A program made the position numbers and the translations under genes. Positions 31,262 to 40,816 of a DNA stretch of 64,000 bases are shown piece by piece (position 1 is the first letter of the stretch; each line of letters opens with the position of its first letter). The notes beneath the pieces are model-generated. The model was not told the origin of the DNA, made no database searches, and saw nothing but the letters and a program-made list of their open reading frames with translations. Source of the DNA: Advenella sp. FME57 (GTDB lineage: Bacteria > Pseudomonadota > Gammaproteobacteria > Burkholderiales > Burkholderiaceae_B); contig NZ_JABUXU010000018.1 in the NCBI RefSeq assembly GCF_014897675.1, forward strand, positions 40,477 through 104,476, given 5' to 3'.

Positions 31262-33154
31262 TTGATTCCTGACAGCTTTGTTCAGGACTTGCTGGCACGG
31301 GTCGACGTTGTCGATGTTGTTGGCAAGTACGTTCAACTTAGAAAGGGCGGAGCGAATTTACTCGGCCTTTGCCCCTTTCACAACGAAAAATCGCCATCCT
31401 TTACCGTTAGTCCCACCAAACAGTTTTATCACTGCTTTGGCTGTGGCGCGCATGGTACTGCCATCACATTCCTTATGGAGCACACCGGGGCCTCGTTTCC
31501 CGAAGCGGTGCGGTCTCTGGCTGCGAATGTGGGTATGGTCGTGCCCGAAGAGCAGCGCAGCCCACAGCAACAGGTGCGCGCGCGCGAACAAAAGGCGGAA
31601 GTCAATCGACACCAGCAGGTACTTGAGAAAGCCCAGGCACGTTATCTGGCGCTGCTCAGGGAAAGCCAGGATGCCATTGCCTACCTCAAGCAACGGGGAA
31701 TTACCGGCAAAACCGCCAAGCTTTTCGGGCTGGGCTGGTCTGGCCATGATCGCAGCGGGCTAAAACAGGTTTTTGATAACTATGATGACCCGTTATTGAC
31801 CGAAGCCGGCCTGGTCATCGAGTCCGATGATGGCAGGCGCTATGACCGTTTCCGCGAACGGATCATGTTTCCCATCATCAATGCGAAGGGTAACCTGATC
31901 GGCTTTGGTGGTCGGATCATTGGCAAGGGTGAGCCCAAATACCTGAATTCCCCGGAAACCCCGTTGTTCAACAAGGGTCAGGAGCTATACGGTCTTTGGG
32001 AAAACCGCCAGGGTATCCGGCAAGAAGGCTGTGTGCTTGTCGTTGAGGGTTACATGGATGTAGTGGGACTGGCGCAGCAGGGCATCGGATTTGCGGTGGC
32101 CACACTGGGCACGGCAACCACGCCGACCCATATCCAGAAATTGCTACGCACCAGCGATCGCATCGTTTTCAGTTTTGATGGCGACGGGGCTGGTCGTCGT
32201 GCGGCCTGGAAAGCCCTGAATGTGTGTTTGCCATTTCTGCGCGACGATATCTCCTTGCGATTCCTGTTTCTGCCCAATGAACACGATCCTGATTCCTTTG
32301 TGCGCGACCTGGGCCCGGAAGCGTTCCACAAAGAGCTTGCGCAGTCACGCGTGTTGTCTACGTTTCTGCTTGAAGAGCTGGCTTCTCGCCATAATTTGAA
32401 CGAAGCCGAGGGCAGGGCAGCCTGCCTGCATGAAGCCCGTCCCCTGATCTCGGCCATTCCGGCTTCGGGCATCCGAACGCAGATCGAGAATGATTTTGCC
32501 AAACTGGTGTCATTGACCTCTGCCGAGTTACTGACCGACCTTGCTCGCTTTGAAGAAGCGGCCCAAAAGCGCCAGGACTGGCAAAAATCGCTGCCCGAAG
32601 CGCCCGAGAAAAACCAGGGCGCCGCCCAGGATGGTTCTCCATTTGGTTCTGGCTTTGGCTCGCCCTTTGATCTGGCGCCAGCCTCGTTTGAGCCCAAGCC
32701 GTCTGCCCGTTACGGGCGTGCCGGCAGCCGTCGGGGTGGCCGCCAGGTGACGCCGCTGGCCCGCAGGCTCATCAAGTTGCTGGCATCCAATCTGGAGCTA
32801 GTTCATAAAATAACCGATCAGCAGCTTGAAGTTTTGGGGTTTAGCCCCCAGTTTGCTTATGTAAGGGAATTTATTGCATTTGCTCAGACCACTCAGGCAA
32901 CACACCTTGCGGCGCTCATACAGCGCGCCGAACCTGGATCCGAAATAGCCAATATGCTGACTGGTCTGACAATTGACTCTTTCGACGAGGATGCCTTACC
33001 CGACCCCGCCGCAGAGTGGAATGATGCGCTGCGCAAAATTGAATTCGAACGCCTGAACCAGGATAAGGAAAACCTGGTTGCTGGCGGTTTGACAACGGCA
33101 GTGGATCGCGAACGATACAAGGCCATCAATGCCCGTATCAGATTGTTAAAATAA
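31262..33154 (+). CDS. dnaG: DNA primase
   Basis: Makes RNA primers at the replication fork. N-terminal zinc-binding domain CPFHNEKSPSF...YHCFGCGAHG (about 38-64), TOPRIM core with VVEGYMDVVGLAQQG and FDGDGAGRRAAWKAL, a low-complexity linker (about 440-490), and the DnaB-interacting C-terminal domain. TTG start nine bases after rpsU; no obvious Shine-Dalgarno sequence, suggesting coupling to rpsU. 630 residues. Confidence 0.96.
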   Translation: MIPDSFVQDLLARVDVVDVVGKYVQLRKGGANLLGLCPFHNEKSPSFTVSPTKQFYHCFGCGAHGTAITFLMEHTGASFPEAVRSLAANVGMVVPEEQRSPQQQVRAREQKAEVNRHQQVLEKAQARYLALLRESQDAIAYLKQRGITGKTAKLFGLGWSGHDRSGLKQVFDNYDDPLLTEAGLVIESDDGRRYDRFRERIMFPIINAKGNLIGFGGRIIGKGEPKYLNSPETPLFNKGQELYGLWENRQGIRQEGCVLVVEGYMDVVGLAQQGIGFAVATLGTATTPTHIQKLLRTSDRIVFSFDGDGAGRRAAWKALNVCLPFLRDDISLRFLFLPNEHDPDSFVRDLGPEAFHKELAQSRVLSTFLLEELASRHNLNEAEGRAACLHEARPLISAIPASGIRTQIENDFAKLVSLTSAELLTDLARFEEAAQKRQDWQKSLPEAPEKNQGAAQDGSPFGSGFGSPFDLAPASFEPKPSARYGRAGSRRGGRQVTPLARRLIKLLASNLELVHKITDQQLEVLGFSPQFAYVREFIAFAQTTQATHLAALIQRAEPGSEIANMLTGLTIDSFDEDALPDPAAEWNDALRKIEFERLNQDKENLVAGGLTTAVDRERYKAINARIRLLK

Positions 33155-33311
33155 GGGTTTTATAAATTACTCGTGTATAATGTAAAGTTTGCTCGTCTCT
33201 ATATATGCGCCTCCTTTTGCTGCTTAAATAAAAAATAACAAGCGGCGAAGCAGTGCGTGGTTTTGTTGTTTTTGTTTTGTTTGTGTTGATCTGAGATTGC
33301 CGGAACTGACT

Positions 33312-35807
33312 ATGACCAAATCCAGTAGTAAACCAACTCCTTCCAAGACAGCAGTTAAGAAAGTGACCGCAAAGTCTTCTTCTAAAACCATAGCACCAGC
33401 CAGGTCTGCCCTGAAAAAAGGCAAGACGGTGCCAGCAGAGACCAAGGCAAGTCCTTCAGTGAAAAAAACGGCGGCTTCAGGCAAAGTCAGTAAGGCCGCC
33501 AAACCGGAAATGAATGTGAAAGATACTGCTGCAAAAGTAACCAAGTCAGCGCCTTCGGCTAATCCCGGGACAAAGGCACCGGCCAGCAAAACGGCGACAG
33601 CTGCGCAGGCAGAAGTCAAAACTGTAAAAACTGTCGCTGCCCAGGCAGGTGCCAAAACGGCATCGGCCCGTCCGGCTGCCAAAAAGGCTCCAGTCAAAAC
33701 GGCTGCGTCCAAAACAGCGCAGGCAAAAGCTGCCGTGGATGACACGGACCTCGATCTGGACGACACCGATCTGGATCAGGAAAAAGCCGGTAAACGCAAG
33801 CCCAAAGTAGGAACTGGCCGCAAGCCTGGTCGTCCGTCAAAAAACAAGAGCAATGACGAAGATGATGAATTCCTCGAAGCCGAAGACGGCGAAGTAGAAG
33901 AGGTGCCAGATTTCAAACCAGCCAAGCGCGGCAAACGTGGTGCGAAAGATACCAAAGAGGTATCAAGTCGCGGCCCGGTCTCGCCTGAAGAACAGGAAGC
34001 GCGGCGTAACCGTCTTAAACTGCTCATCAAACTGGGCAAGGAACGGGGCTACCTTACCTACGGCGAAATCAATGACCATCTTCCCGATGATCTGGTGGAT
34101 GCAGAGGCTATTGACGGCATCATCAGTACCTTCAGCGATATGGGCATCTCTGTCTACGACCAGGCGCCCGATGCAGAAGCGCTGCTGCTGAGCGACAACG
34201 CACCCGTAGCGTCATCCGACGACGACGTGGAAGACGAAGCTGAAGCTGCGCTCACCACTGTGGATTCCGACTTTGGGCGCACCACCGACCCAGTCCGCAT
34301 GTATATGCGCGAAATGGGCACGGTTGAGTTGCTGACACGTGAAGGCGAGATTGAAATTGCCAAGCGTATTGAGGAAGGGCTCAAGCATATGGTTATGGCC
34401 ATTGCTGCCTGCCCGACTACGATCCAGGAAATTTTGAACCACATCCAGCGTGTTCGCGATGGTCAGGCCCAGATTGACGAAGTCGTCGATGGCCTTGTCA
34501 CTGAGGACGGCGAAGAATATGCCGGTTCAGGCGTGCAGGAAGAAGACGAGAGTGACGACGGCCCGGCCGGCGGCATGAGCAGCAAGCAGTTGGAAATGCT
34601 GCGTCAACAGGCGCTGGAAAAATTCGATTCCGTTGAAAAATGGTTCGGCAAAATGCGCAGTGTTTACGAGCAAGGTGGCTATCGTACGCCCGATTACATC
34701 CGCTCTCAGGAAGCCATTCTTGAGGAACTGATGGGCGTGCGCTTTACAGCCAAAATGGTCGAGCGCCTTGCAGACACGCTGCGCAGCCAGGTTGAAGGAG
34801 TGCGTCAGCTGGAACGCGCCATCCTGCACACCTGCGTCGATCGTGTCGGCATGCCACGCTCTTACTTCATTAAAGTATTTCCCGGCCAGGAAACCAATCT
34901 GAACTGGGTGCAGGATGAAGTGAACAAGAACGCTGCCTACGCAGAAACGCTTGAGCGTTCCATTCCTGATATCCATGAAATTCAGCAAAAACTGATAGAC
35001 CTGGAAAATGCCGTTGTTCTGCCCCTCAAAGACCTGAAAGACGTGAATAAGCGCATGGTCACCGGTGAAGCCAAGGCCAAGAAAGCCAAACGCGAAATGA
35101 TCGAAGCCAACTTGCGGCTGGTTATCTCTATTGCCAAGAAATACACCAACCGCGGGCTGCAGTTCCTTGATCTGATTCAGGAAGGCAATATCGGCCTGAT
35201 GAAAGCCGTGGACAAATTCGAATACCGTCGAGGCTACAAGTTTTCTACGTACGCCACATGGTGGATTCGCCAGGCCATTACGCGTTCGATTGCCGACCAG
35301 GCGCGCACGATCCGTATTCCGGTTCACATGATTGAAACCATCAACAAGATGAACCGTATTAATCGTCAGATTTTGCAGGAAACAGGCACCGAGCCCGATC
35401 CTGCAACACTGGCGCAGAAAATGGATATGCCGGAAGAGAAGATTCGCAAAATCCTCAAAATTGCCAAAGAGCCCATTTCCATGGAAACGCCGATTGGTGA
35501 CGATGACGATTCGCATTTGGGCGACTTCATCGAGGACAACGCTACCCTGGCGCCATCAGACAATGCACTGTATGGCTCCATGCGCGATGCCTTCAAGGAA
35601 GTGCTTGACTCTCTGACGCCACGTGAAGCCAAAGTGCTGCGCATGCGGTTCGGTATCGGCATCAGTTCAGACCAAACGCTGGAAGAGGTGGGTAAACAGT
35701 TTGACGTGACTCGCGAGCGGATCCGTCAGATAGAAGCCAAGGCCCTGCGCAAGTTGCGTCATCCAAGCAGAGCTGATAAACTTAAAAGCTTTCTTGAAAA
35801 CCAGTAA
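33312..35807 (+). CDS. rpoD: primary RNA polymerase sigma-70 factor
   Basis: Housekeeping sigma factor. Region 1.2 onward is complete: [59 protein letters not shown] (region 2.4 to 3.0) and [32 protein letters not shown] (region 4.2). Residues 1-150 form a Lys/Ala/Pro-rich, histone-H1-like extension, as in other Burkholderiales. ATG 33312 is taken as start. A TATAAT box at 33176-33181 may give rpoD a promoter of its own. 831 residues, larger than E. coli RpoD. Confidence 0.96.
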   Translation: MTKSSSKPTPSKTAVKKVTAKSSSKTIAPARSALKKGKTVPAETKASPSVKKTAASGKVSKAAKPEMNVKDTAAKVTKSAPSANPGTKAPASKTATAAQAEVKTVKTVAAQAGAKTASARPAAKKAPVKTAASKTAQAKAAVDDTDLDLDDTDLDQEKAGKRKPKVGTGRKPGRPSKNKSNDEDDEFLEAEDGEVEEVPDFKPAKRGKRGAKDTKEVSSRGPVSPEEQEARRNRLKLLIKLGKERGYLTYGEINDHLPDDLVDAEAIDGIISTFSDMGISVYDQAPDAEALLLSDNAPVASSDDDVEDEAEAALTTVDSDFGRTTDPVRMYMREMGTVELLTREGEIEIAKRIEEGLKHMVMAIAACPTTIQEILNHIQRVRDGQAQIDEVVDGLVTEDGEEYAGSGVQEEDESDDGPAGGMSSKQLEMLRQQALEKFDSVEKWFGKMRSVYEQGGYRTPDYIRSQEAILEELMGVRFTAKMVERLADTLRSQVEGVRQLERAILHTCVDRVGMPRSYFIKVFPGQETNLNWVQDEVNKNAAYAETLERSIPDIHEIQQKLIDLENAVVLPLKDLKDVNKRMVTGEAKAKKAKREMIEANLRLVISIAKKYTNRGLQFLDLIQEGNIGLMKAVDKFEYRRGYKFSTYATWWIRQAITRSIADQARTIRIPVHMIETINKMNRINRQILQETGTEPDPATLAQKMDMPEEKIRKILKIAKEPISMETPIGDDDDSHLGDFIEDNATLAPSDNALYGSMRDAFKEVLDSLTPREAKVLRMRFGIGISSDQTLEEVGKQFDVTRERIRQIEAKALRKLRHPSRADKLKSFLENQ

Positions 35808-35912
35808 TTAAATTTGCCGATCGCGCGTGGGTATTTGAAGAAATACTTGGCGTTAGTTAGACGTTAAGCGCAGGCCAAATTTAAATGTAGTTAGCAAGAA
35901 AAAAGCCGGAAA

Positions 35913-35965
35913 TTGGCCGCATTTGTCAGGTGTTTTATACACAAGATAGTCTGACAGGCGGCCAA
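35913..35965 (+). other. long hairpin before the tRNA
   Basis: TTGGCCGC (35913-35920) pairs with GCGGCCAA (35958-35965), and inside it TGTCAG (35924-35929) with CTGACA (35951-35956). It lies between rpoD and the tRNA and could end the rpoD transcript or be involved in tRNA processing; no T run follows. Confidence 0.4.
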
Positions 35966-35976
35966 AATAATGGATA

Positions 35977-36053
35977 CCCCCTGTAGCTCAGTTGGTTAGA
36001 GCAGAGGACTCATAATCCTTTGGTCGCTGGTTCGAGTCCAGCCGGGGGGACCA
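35977..36053 (+). tRNA. tRNA with CAT anticodon, probably tRNA-Ile2
   Basis: A complete cloverleaf: acceptor CCCCCTG/CGGGGGG (one T-G pair), D arm with GCTCAGTTGGTTAGAGC, anticodon arm GAGGA-CTCATAA-TCCTT, T arm GCTGG-TTCGAGT-CCAGC and encoded CCA. The T arm and TTGGTCGCTGG resemble tRNA-Ile2 (lysidine-modified CAT) more than elongator tRNA-Met, but the CAT anticodon alone does not decide. Its 3' half serves as the integration target for the islands that follow. Confidence 0.93.
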
Positions 36054-36055
36054 AA
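36008..36055 (+). repeat. attachment site 1 (att core, tRNA 3' end)
   Basis: The last 46 bases of the tRNA plus two following A residues are repeated identically at 45084-45131 and, with changes, at 53465-53511. This is the usual target of tyrosine recombinases. The tRNA here remains intact. Confidence 0.85.
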
Positions 36056-36079
36056 AAATACCTTATTTATCAGTATGTT

Positions 36080-36107
36080 AAAGCCGCTCACATAAGCGGC
36101 TTTTTCT
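36080..36107 (+). terminator. terminator after the tRNA
   Basis: Stem AAAGCCGCT (36080-36088) / AGCGGCTTT (36095-36103) and a T-rich tail. A similar stem follows each of the other two att copies. Confidence 0.7.
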
Positions 36108-36305
36108 TTGCCTAGCCTGTAAGTAAGCACTATGTAAGCCGTTTTGTTGCTGTCGCTAGGGTTTAAACCTGTGTATTTATGCCACGACCGTTATGCTCGA
36201 TGCATATAAAAATCGGGGATGCATACTTATTGACAGTAATATCTAGTTTCGTTAGCAAACAGATGTCACAATAGAGCTATTCGTGTTTAGAGCGGGCTCG
36301 CGGCT

Positions 36306-37292
36306 ATGAAATGGAAAAGTAGGAACCTTCGAGAATTGGCGAACATTATATGTGGCGATGCGGACCACTTTCACTATCGTTCGAGCACCTATATTACCGA
36401 GTTTTTTCAGGATTGCGATCTTGAGTTTGTTCATGATGGCTCCACTCGGCGAATATGGGTAGCAGAGAGGTTGGAGGAGGTGTTGGCGATGCCCCATACG
36501 GGGCCTTCAAGTCCTCCCGATGCATTCGTGCGAATAATACGCTCGGTTCTGGATAAAGGGGAGGCTCAAGATGGCGATCCAGACAGAAGTGCTGCTCTTT
36601 CAGCAATTAATATTGTCCTTGCTCGTGAAGGTTGGGAGGCCTTTTATGATAATCACGGAGTAGGGCAGCTACGTCACATCGCTACGAACACTATTGCTCA
36701 GCCTGCTAACCCACATCGCCCGTTGACACCGGCAGAGTCGACTCGCCGTGATCAACTAATTGTGTATCTTGAAAAGTGTTCAGAAGACGAACTAATTGAA
36801 GAAATATTGCTGCCGCTATTTCGGCAACTGGGTTTTCACCGGATTACCGCTGCTGGTCACAAGGACAAAGCCTTAGAATATGGTAAAGATATATGGATGA
36901 AATATACGCTACCAACTCTACATGTCTTGTATTTTGGTATTCAAGCCAAGAAGGGGAAACTTGATTCTGCGGGCATGGGTAAAGAAGGGTCTAGGAATAT
37001 TGGTGAGATTTTGAACCAAGTTACTATGATGTTGGGGCATGAAATATTCGACCCCGAATTTAACCGTCGCGTATTGGTTGATCACGCATTTATCGTTGCT
37101 GGAGGTGAGATAACAAAACAGGCAAGGAATTGGTTGGGAAATCACCTCGATGCGACTAAACGATCACAGATCATGTTCATGGATCGTGACGACATACTTA
37201 ATCTTTTTATTGTGACTAATTTACCCTTACCGAACGGTGCATTACCTCCGGTGAAGGACGCATTCAGCTTTGACGAAGATATACCGTTCTGA
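36306..37292 (+). CDS. putative defence nuclease (AbiJ-like N-terminus, PD-(D/E)XK-like C-terminus)
   Basis: 328 residues with no signal peptide. The N-terminal half (STYITEFFQDCDLEFVHDGSTRRIWVAERLEEV...PPDAFVRIIRSVLD...) resembles the recognition domain of AbiJ-type abortive infection proteins. The second half has LGFHRITAAGHKDKALEYGKDIWMKY, then YFGIQAKKGKLD, which suits a PD-(D/E)XK-type nuclease core (D in YGKD, and QAKK in place of ExK). It lies alone on the plus strand beside the tRNA, the place where satellites keep defence cargo. Lower GC than the chromosome. The function is inferred from weak motifs only. Confidence 0.6.
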   Translation: MKWKSRNLRELANIICGDADHFHYRSSTYITEFFQDCDLEFVHDGSTRRIWVAERLEEVLAMPHTGPSSPPDAFVRIIRSVLDKGEAQDGDPDRSAALSAINIVLAREGWEAFYDNHGVGQLRHIATNTIAQPANPHRPLTPAESTRRDQLIVYLEKCSEDELIEEILLPLFRQLGFHRITAAGHKDKALEYGKDIWMKYTLPTLHVLYFGIQAKKGKLDSAGMGKEGSRNIGEILNQVTMMLGHEIFDPEFNRRVLVDHAFIVAGGEITKQARNWLGNHLDATKRSQIMFMDRDDILNLFIVTNLPLPNGALPPVKDAFSFDEDIPF

Positions 37293-37413
37293 ACGCTTTG
37301 CTTACATATCAAGTACATATTTAATGTTGGAAATAGTAATTCCCTTGAATTCATGTGGTTAGCATTTAAGACGAACTAATTTGATGTTACCTGTTCGCGA
37401 AAAGGAGTTTCTG

Positions 37414-37677
37414 ATGGCTCAGGACAATCCGTATGAAATAGTGGAGGTTGAAAGTTATTTGCCGAAGTCGACTTCTGGTTTACGCGGTAAAGTACATATC
37501 AGGCCAGTAGTAGGTGGCAAGTATTCCACTCTCCTGCACGTTGAATGTTCGAAAAAATTATCTGCCGACTATCCTGTTGGAACACGATTCAAGATTCGCG
37601 CCACTCTGACCGACCGAGAGGATGGAGGGCAGTACCTTTATAGCTACTATAAATGGCCGGTGGAGGTTCTATCTTGA
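37414..37677 (+). CDS. small protein of unknown function
   Basis: 87 residues, rich in beta-strand-like stretches (GLRGKVHIRPVVGGKYSTLLHVECSKKL and RFKIRATLTDRE). ATG 37414 is chosen because AAAGGAG lies six bases before it, better than the in-frame ATG at 37384. No membrane segment or known motif is visible. It lies between the putative nuclease and a two-span membrane protein on the same strand; the three may form one cargo block. Confidence 0.6.
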   Translation: MAQDNPYEIVEVESYLPKSTSGLRGKVHIRPVVGGKYSTLLHVECSKKLSADYPVGTRFKIRATLTDREDGGQYLYSYYKWPVEVLS

Positions 37678-37779
37678 AATGCCGAGCGCGGGGTGGCAAT
37701 TATTTGAGATTGATATCTTGGTTTTATTAATGCGTAGCTGTTCGCGGAAAATAGCTCCGGCTCTTGGAGATCAATAAAA

Positions 37780-38391
37780 ATGGGTAAAAACGGCAAAGTA
37801 CTCTATTTTTTATTTGGCGTGGCGGTTGCGATGGTTATTAATATTTTGTTTATTAATAACCATTCGGATTTCGAAGATCGACTTATAGCGTTATTTACTG
37901 CAATTGGCACTGTAGGTGCGGTTGTTGTCGCTTTGTATTTCTCGTTCAGTGCTGATAGACGAGAGCAAGATCGTATCGACACTGAAAAAAGAGTAGCAAA
38001 TTTTTATTTAGTTACCCAGCTTAATCATATTCGAAATTATGCCCGTGGTTTTTTAGAGAAACTCCACATGGCAAACGACGATGCTGAAGAAGCTGTGAAA
38101 TTTAATAATGGGTTGTTCCCACTGTACAAGCGCTTGAACTTGTTGCTTATCCCGTCTGATCTCGGCCCGCACCTAAAGTCGATACCGGAAGAATTGCATA
38201 TACAATTGATCGACTTGGAAGTTAAAAAAAGTCTTTGGTCTGATCTAATCAGCATATATTTAAAATCAAAGCTCAATGGTGACATAGATGATGCGGCTAA
38301 ATTCGCAAAGCAAGTTCACGATGTATGCGAAACAGCAATGAAGCTTTTGAGTGAGGCTGATGCTGGCCGTAAACGAAGTTACGATACTTGA
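37780..38391 (+). CDS. two-span membrane protein of unknown function
   Basis: 203 residues. Two hydrophobic segments at the N terminus (about 7-25 and 36-55: LIALFTAIGTVGAVVVALYFSF) form a hairpin, followed by a helical, probably cytosolic domain of about 145 residues. The layout is that of many phage- or island-encoded membrane-anchored proteins, including some defence effectors; I recognise no family. GGAGATCAATAAAA precedes the ATG. Confidence 0.6.
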   Translation: MGKNGKVLYFLFGVAVAMVINILFINNHSDFEDRLIALFTAIGTVGAVVVALYFSFSADRREQDRIDTEKRVANFYLVTQLNHIRNYARGFLEKLHMANDDAEEAVKFNNGLFPLYKRLNLLLIPSDLGPHLKSIPEELHIQLIDLEVKKSLWSDLISIYLKSKLNGDIDDAAKFAKQVHDVCETAMKLLSEADAGRKRSYDT

Positions 38392-38451
38392 AAGGGTTAG
38401 CTAACGCAACGTACTGACCCTGTGGTGATCGCGGCCTGTGCCGCCCGCTAT

Positions 38452-38505
38452 CGCCCTGCAGCCGTATATACGACAACGCCCCGGAATGAAAATTGCAGGG
38501 CGTTG
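38452..38505. other. two mutually exclusive hairpins
   Basis: CGCCCTGCA (38452-38460) can pair with TGCAGGGCG (38494-38502), or CAACGCCC (38474-38481) with GGGCGTTG (38498-38505). The two stems share bases, so only one can form at a time. The stretch lies in the 235-base gap where two converging gene blocks of the island meet. Confidence 0.45.
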
Positions 38506-38626
38506 AAGGCTGGGTCACAAAGAAAGGAGATAGAACTAGGGGTTCTTTGCCCGAGCTGCACCCGATATATTTAGCGTGGGTCGGTGTGCTTAACCACGTT
38601 GGCGGCCGTCGGTGCCGTTGGTGCCT

Positions 38627-38851
38627 TTAACTGAATCGTCTTCCTATCAAGCCGTACTTGGCAGGGTCCCGTAACCACATAAGCACACAGTCGCGGATAA
38701 TAGGTCCATCCGTTGCACACATACTGCCGTTGGCAATTGCTTCGTCAAAACTGTGGGCAGTTTCCATATACATGGACTCCGAAACTGGATTCGCAATATG
38801 TTCCAATCGTTTGACGCGAGCGAGCAGAGTGCGGATATTACTTGTGTTCAT
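38627..38851 (-). CDS. small island protein, unknown
   Basis: 74 residues, helical, ending GLIGRRFS. It starts within the end of the preceding 57-residue gene (14-base overlap), the last of a tight minus-strand run. No family recognised. Confidence 0.6.
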   Translation of the reverse strand: MNTSNIRTLLARVKRLEHIANPVSESMYMETAHSFDEAIANGSMCATDGPIIRDCVLMWLRDPAKYGLIGRRFS

Positions 38852-39011
38852 GCTCTGTGCTGTCCAGCGCTGTCAGTCGTTGTCCAAGCTCCAGGGCGGC
38901 TAAAAAATTTAGTTCGCGCATAATCAGTTGTTCATACGCTACGTCAAAATGCCGCTGTACTAGCGCTTTGCGATCAGATTCGGTAAGGGCGTTTTTAATA
39001 TCTTCGTTCAT
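38838..39011 (-). CDS. very small island protein, unknown
   Basis: 57 residues: MNEDIKNALTESDRKALVQ, then a helical region and a charged end (STEHEHK). Its ATG overlaps the stop of the 129-residue gene (ATGA) and its end overlaps the start of the next gene by 14 bases, a strong sign that it is translated as part of the operon. The length is below that of most automatic gene lists. Function unknown. Confidence 0.6.
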   Translation of the reverse strand: MNEDIKNALTESDRKALVQRHFDVAYEQLIMRELNFLAALELGQRLTALDSTEHEHK

Positions 39012-39397
39012 TGGAAAACTCCAAGTTCAATAAGAGCGTTTGCCGCTTTAACTCGCAAGTCTTGGTCCGGGCAATTCTTAAGCACGTCCTTGCATGCATC
39101 AATAGCCAAAAGTCGCAGCTCTTCGCGCTCATCAGCCGTCAGGGACAATTGGAAATCTTTTGCGGGCTTGCCCGTTTTTAATTCTATAAAGCGGTCTACG
39201 TCTAAGGGTATGACGTTTATCTGGTGTCTCGTTCTTTGATCGGCGATTTGCAACGCTTCTTTAATAGCGTCAGCGTGTTGTGAGATATGCATATACGACC
39301 GATCATCGTCCACCTGTACCATAACCACACTATCGGTCGGTTGTGCTTCAAATAGTGTCACACGGTTCGTTTTGTTTTTTGACCACACGTTAATCAT
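39008..39397 (-). CDS. island protein, unknown
   Basis: 129 residues with a beta-rich start (NRVTLFEAQPTDSVVMVQVDDDRSYMHIS) and a helical C-terminal half (SLTADEREELRLLAIDACKDVL). Two bases separate it from the DUF5681-type gene upstream and it overlaps the 57-residue gene downstream. No family recognised. Confidence 0.6.
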   Translation of the reverse strand: MINVWSKNKTNRVTLFEAQPTDSVVMVQVDDDRSYMHISQHADAIKEALQIADQRTRHQINVIPLDVDRFIELKTGKPAKDFQLSLTADEREELRLLAIDACKDVLKNCPDQDLRVKAANALIELGVFQ

Positions 39398-39399
39398 AA

Positions 39400-39888
39400 T
39401 TATTCCTTGTTTTCCAATGCCGCAATACGGGCTTCAAGTTCTTCAGTGGATCGAATTTGCCCCAATGTGCCAATCGCGTCGATAATCTGCTTTGCTACAT
39501 CTGAGGCGATTAATCCACGGGAAATAGCATCCAGTACCTGCTCTACCTGTTTCGCAATGGGTGCTGCTACGTTCAGATTAAATTCAACCCGTTCAGTCTG
39601 CGCACGCAGGGCAGGCATTACACGGGTCAGGATCAGCGCCGCCGCTTGCGCGTCACCTTCCAGTGCCTGCTCCACCATCTTATCTACAATGCCACCAGCG
39701 TTTTCCATCATTCGATATGCGAGTCTGGCGCGCTTGTCGATAACGCCTTTGGGCCTACCTTTTGGGTTCGGCGACCGCATACCCTTTTGCCACTGCTCAT
39801 TGCCGGTGACGGGAACTGGTTTGAAATTCTTCAACCACTCCGGCTGTACGAGGTCGTTATTGGGAGGTTTTGGCTTCGTGCTGGTCAT
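39400..39888 (-). CDS. DUF5681-type phage-related protein
   Basis: 162 residues containing the motif QWQKGMRSPNPKGRPKGVIDKR (about 33-54; central residues SPNPKGRPKG), which is the mark of DUF5681 proteins, commonly found next to phage terminase genes. The rest is alpha-helical (VDKMVEQALEGDAQAAALIL). In a phage satellite a terminase-small-subunit-like protein could redirect packaging of a helper phage; this is inference only. Confidence 0.65.
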   Translation of the reverse strand: MTSTKPKPPNNDLVQPEWLKNFKPVPVTGNEQWQKGMRSPNPKGRPKGVIDKRARLAYRMMENAGGIVDKMVEQALEGDAQAAALILTRVMPALRAQTERVEFNLNVAAPIAKQVEQVLDAISRGLIASDVAKQIIDAIGTLGQIRSTEELEARIAALENKE

Positions 39889-39922
39889 GTCGTCCTTGTG
39901 ATAAGTGTCTGTCTTTGTGCGA

Positions 39923-40627
39923 TCACAGGTTGAGCGCTTGTGTTGCTTTTGAATGCGCCTCTCGAATTGAAGCTACCTGTCTCCAGTTTGATCCCATTGC
40001 TTTTTCAATCTCCAATAAAAGAGCGGAGCCACGTTTTTCGAGGTAGTCTTTAGCATTACGAAGGGCTTTTAACCGCTGGGCAGTATCGGGGCTTACCATT
40101 TCATGATATTGACGGGTATAAATTGAATGCTCGGTATCAGACATGCCGCTTAGGTATGAGGGCGCACCGAGCAGAGCGGTAAGGGTCGTTACGTCATTCT
40201 TGTCAATTGCTTGTCGCAAGAATTTATAACGACCATTAATATCCATGCTTGCCACATGCTTGCGAATCTCTGTGTTCAAATTCCCCGTGCCTGCTTTCTG
40301 CACTAAAGGTGAAGTGAGCATCTCGTCCATGCTCTTGATCTGCTTATCCATCGTGGCGACCGCGCTATCGAATTTTTTGGTAAGACGAAGCTGCTGCGAA
40401 AGTGCAGTATCACTGACGTGAAGGATTTGCTGTTGTTCGTTCCATGTTGGGTTCTTTGATGCTACCTTGCGAGCTTCGTGCAGCTTGCCGAGGGTGTTAT
40501 AGGTGTCTTGCATCAACTCTTCTGCTGGACCCAAATAGGGAGCGCTGGTTTCGTTGTATCCGTCAATCTTCTTAACGTTCTCTGGATGGAATGAGGGGCT
40601 GACGGCGGTATTGATTTCAAGGGACAT
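39923..40627 (-). CDS. helical island protein, unknown
   Basis: 234 residues, almost entirely helical and probably coiled coil (LGKLHEARKVASKNP, FDSAVATMDKQIKSMDEML, LKALRNAKDYLEKRGSALLLEIE). No signal peptide, membrane segment or enzyme motif. First gene after a 279-base gap that holds a large hairpin; it leads the minus-strand operon of five unknown genes. Confidence 0.6.
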   Translation of the reverse strand: MSLEINTAVSPSFHPENVKKIDGYNETSAPYLGPAEELMQDTYNTLGKLHEARKVASKNPTWNEQQQILHVSDTALSQQLRLTKKFDSAVATMDKQIKSMDEMLTSPLVQKAGTGNLNTEIRKHVASMDINGRYKFLRQAIDKNDVTTLTALLGAPSYLSGMSDTEHSIYTRQYHEMVSPDTAQRLKALRNAKDYLEKRGSALLLEIEKAMGSNWRQVASIREAHSKATQALNL

Positions 40628-40816
40628 TGCTTTATCTCCAAAGTTGACTTGTTAGTTACATACTGCTTGCATTATGGGAAAAACAAGCAAATTCCGCAAT
40701 TTGATCAATTACATACGTCCGCTGAACAGGTAGTTCATACTTATATGGTCGAGTGCTATCTGTAATTAATATTTGAATACGGAGGTGAAGAGCCGGGCAG
40801 AGCGCTGCACGAAACC

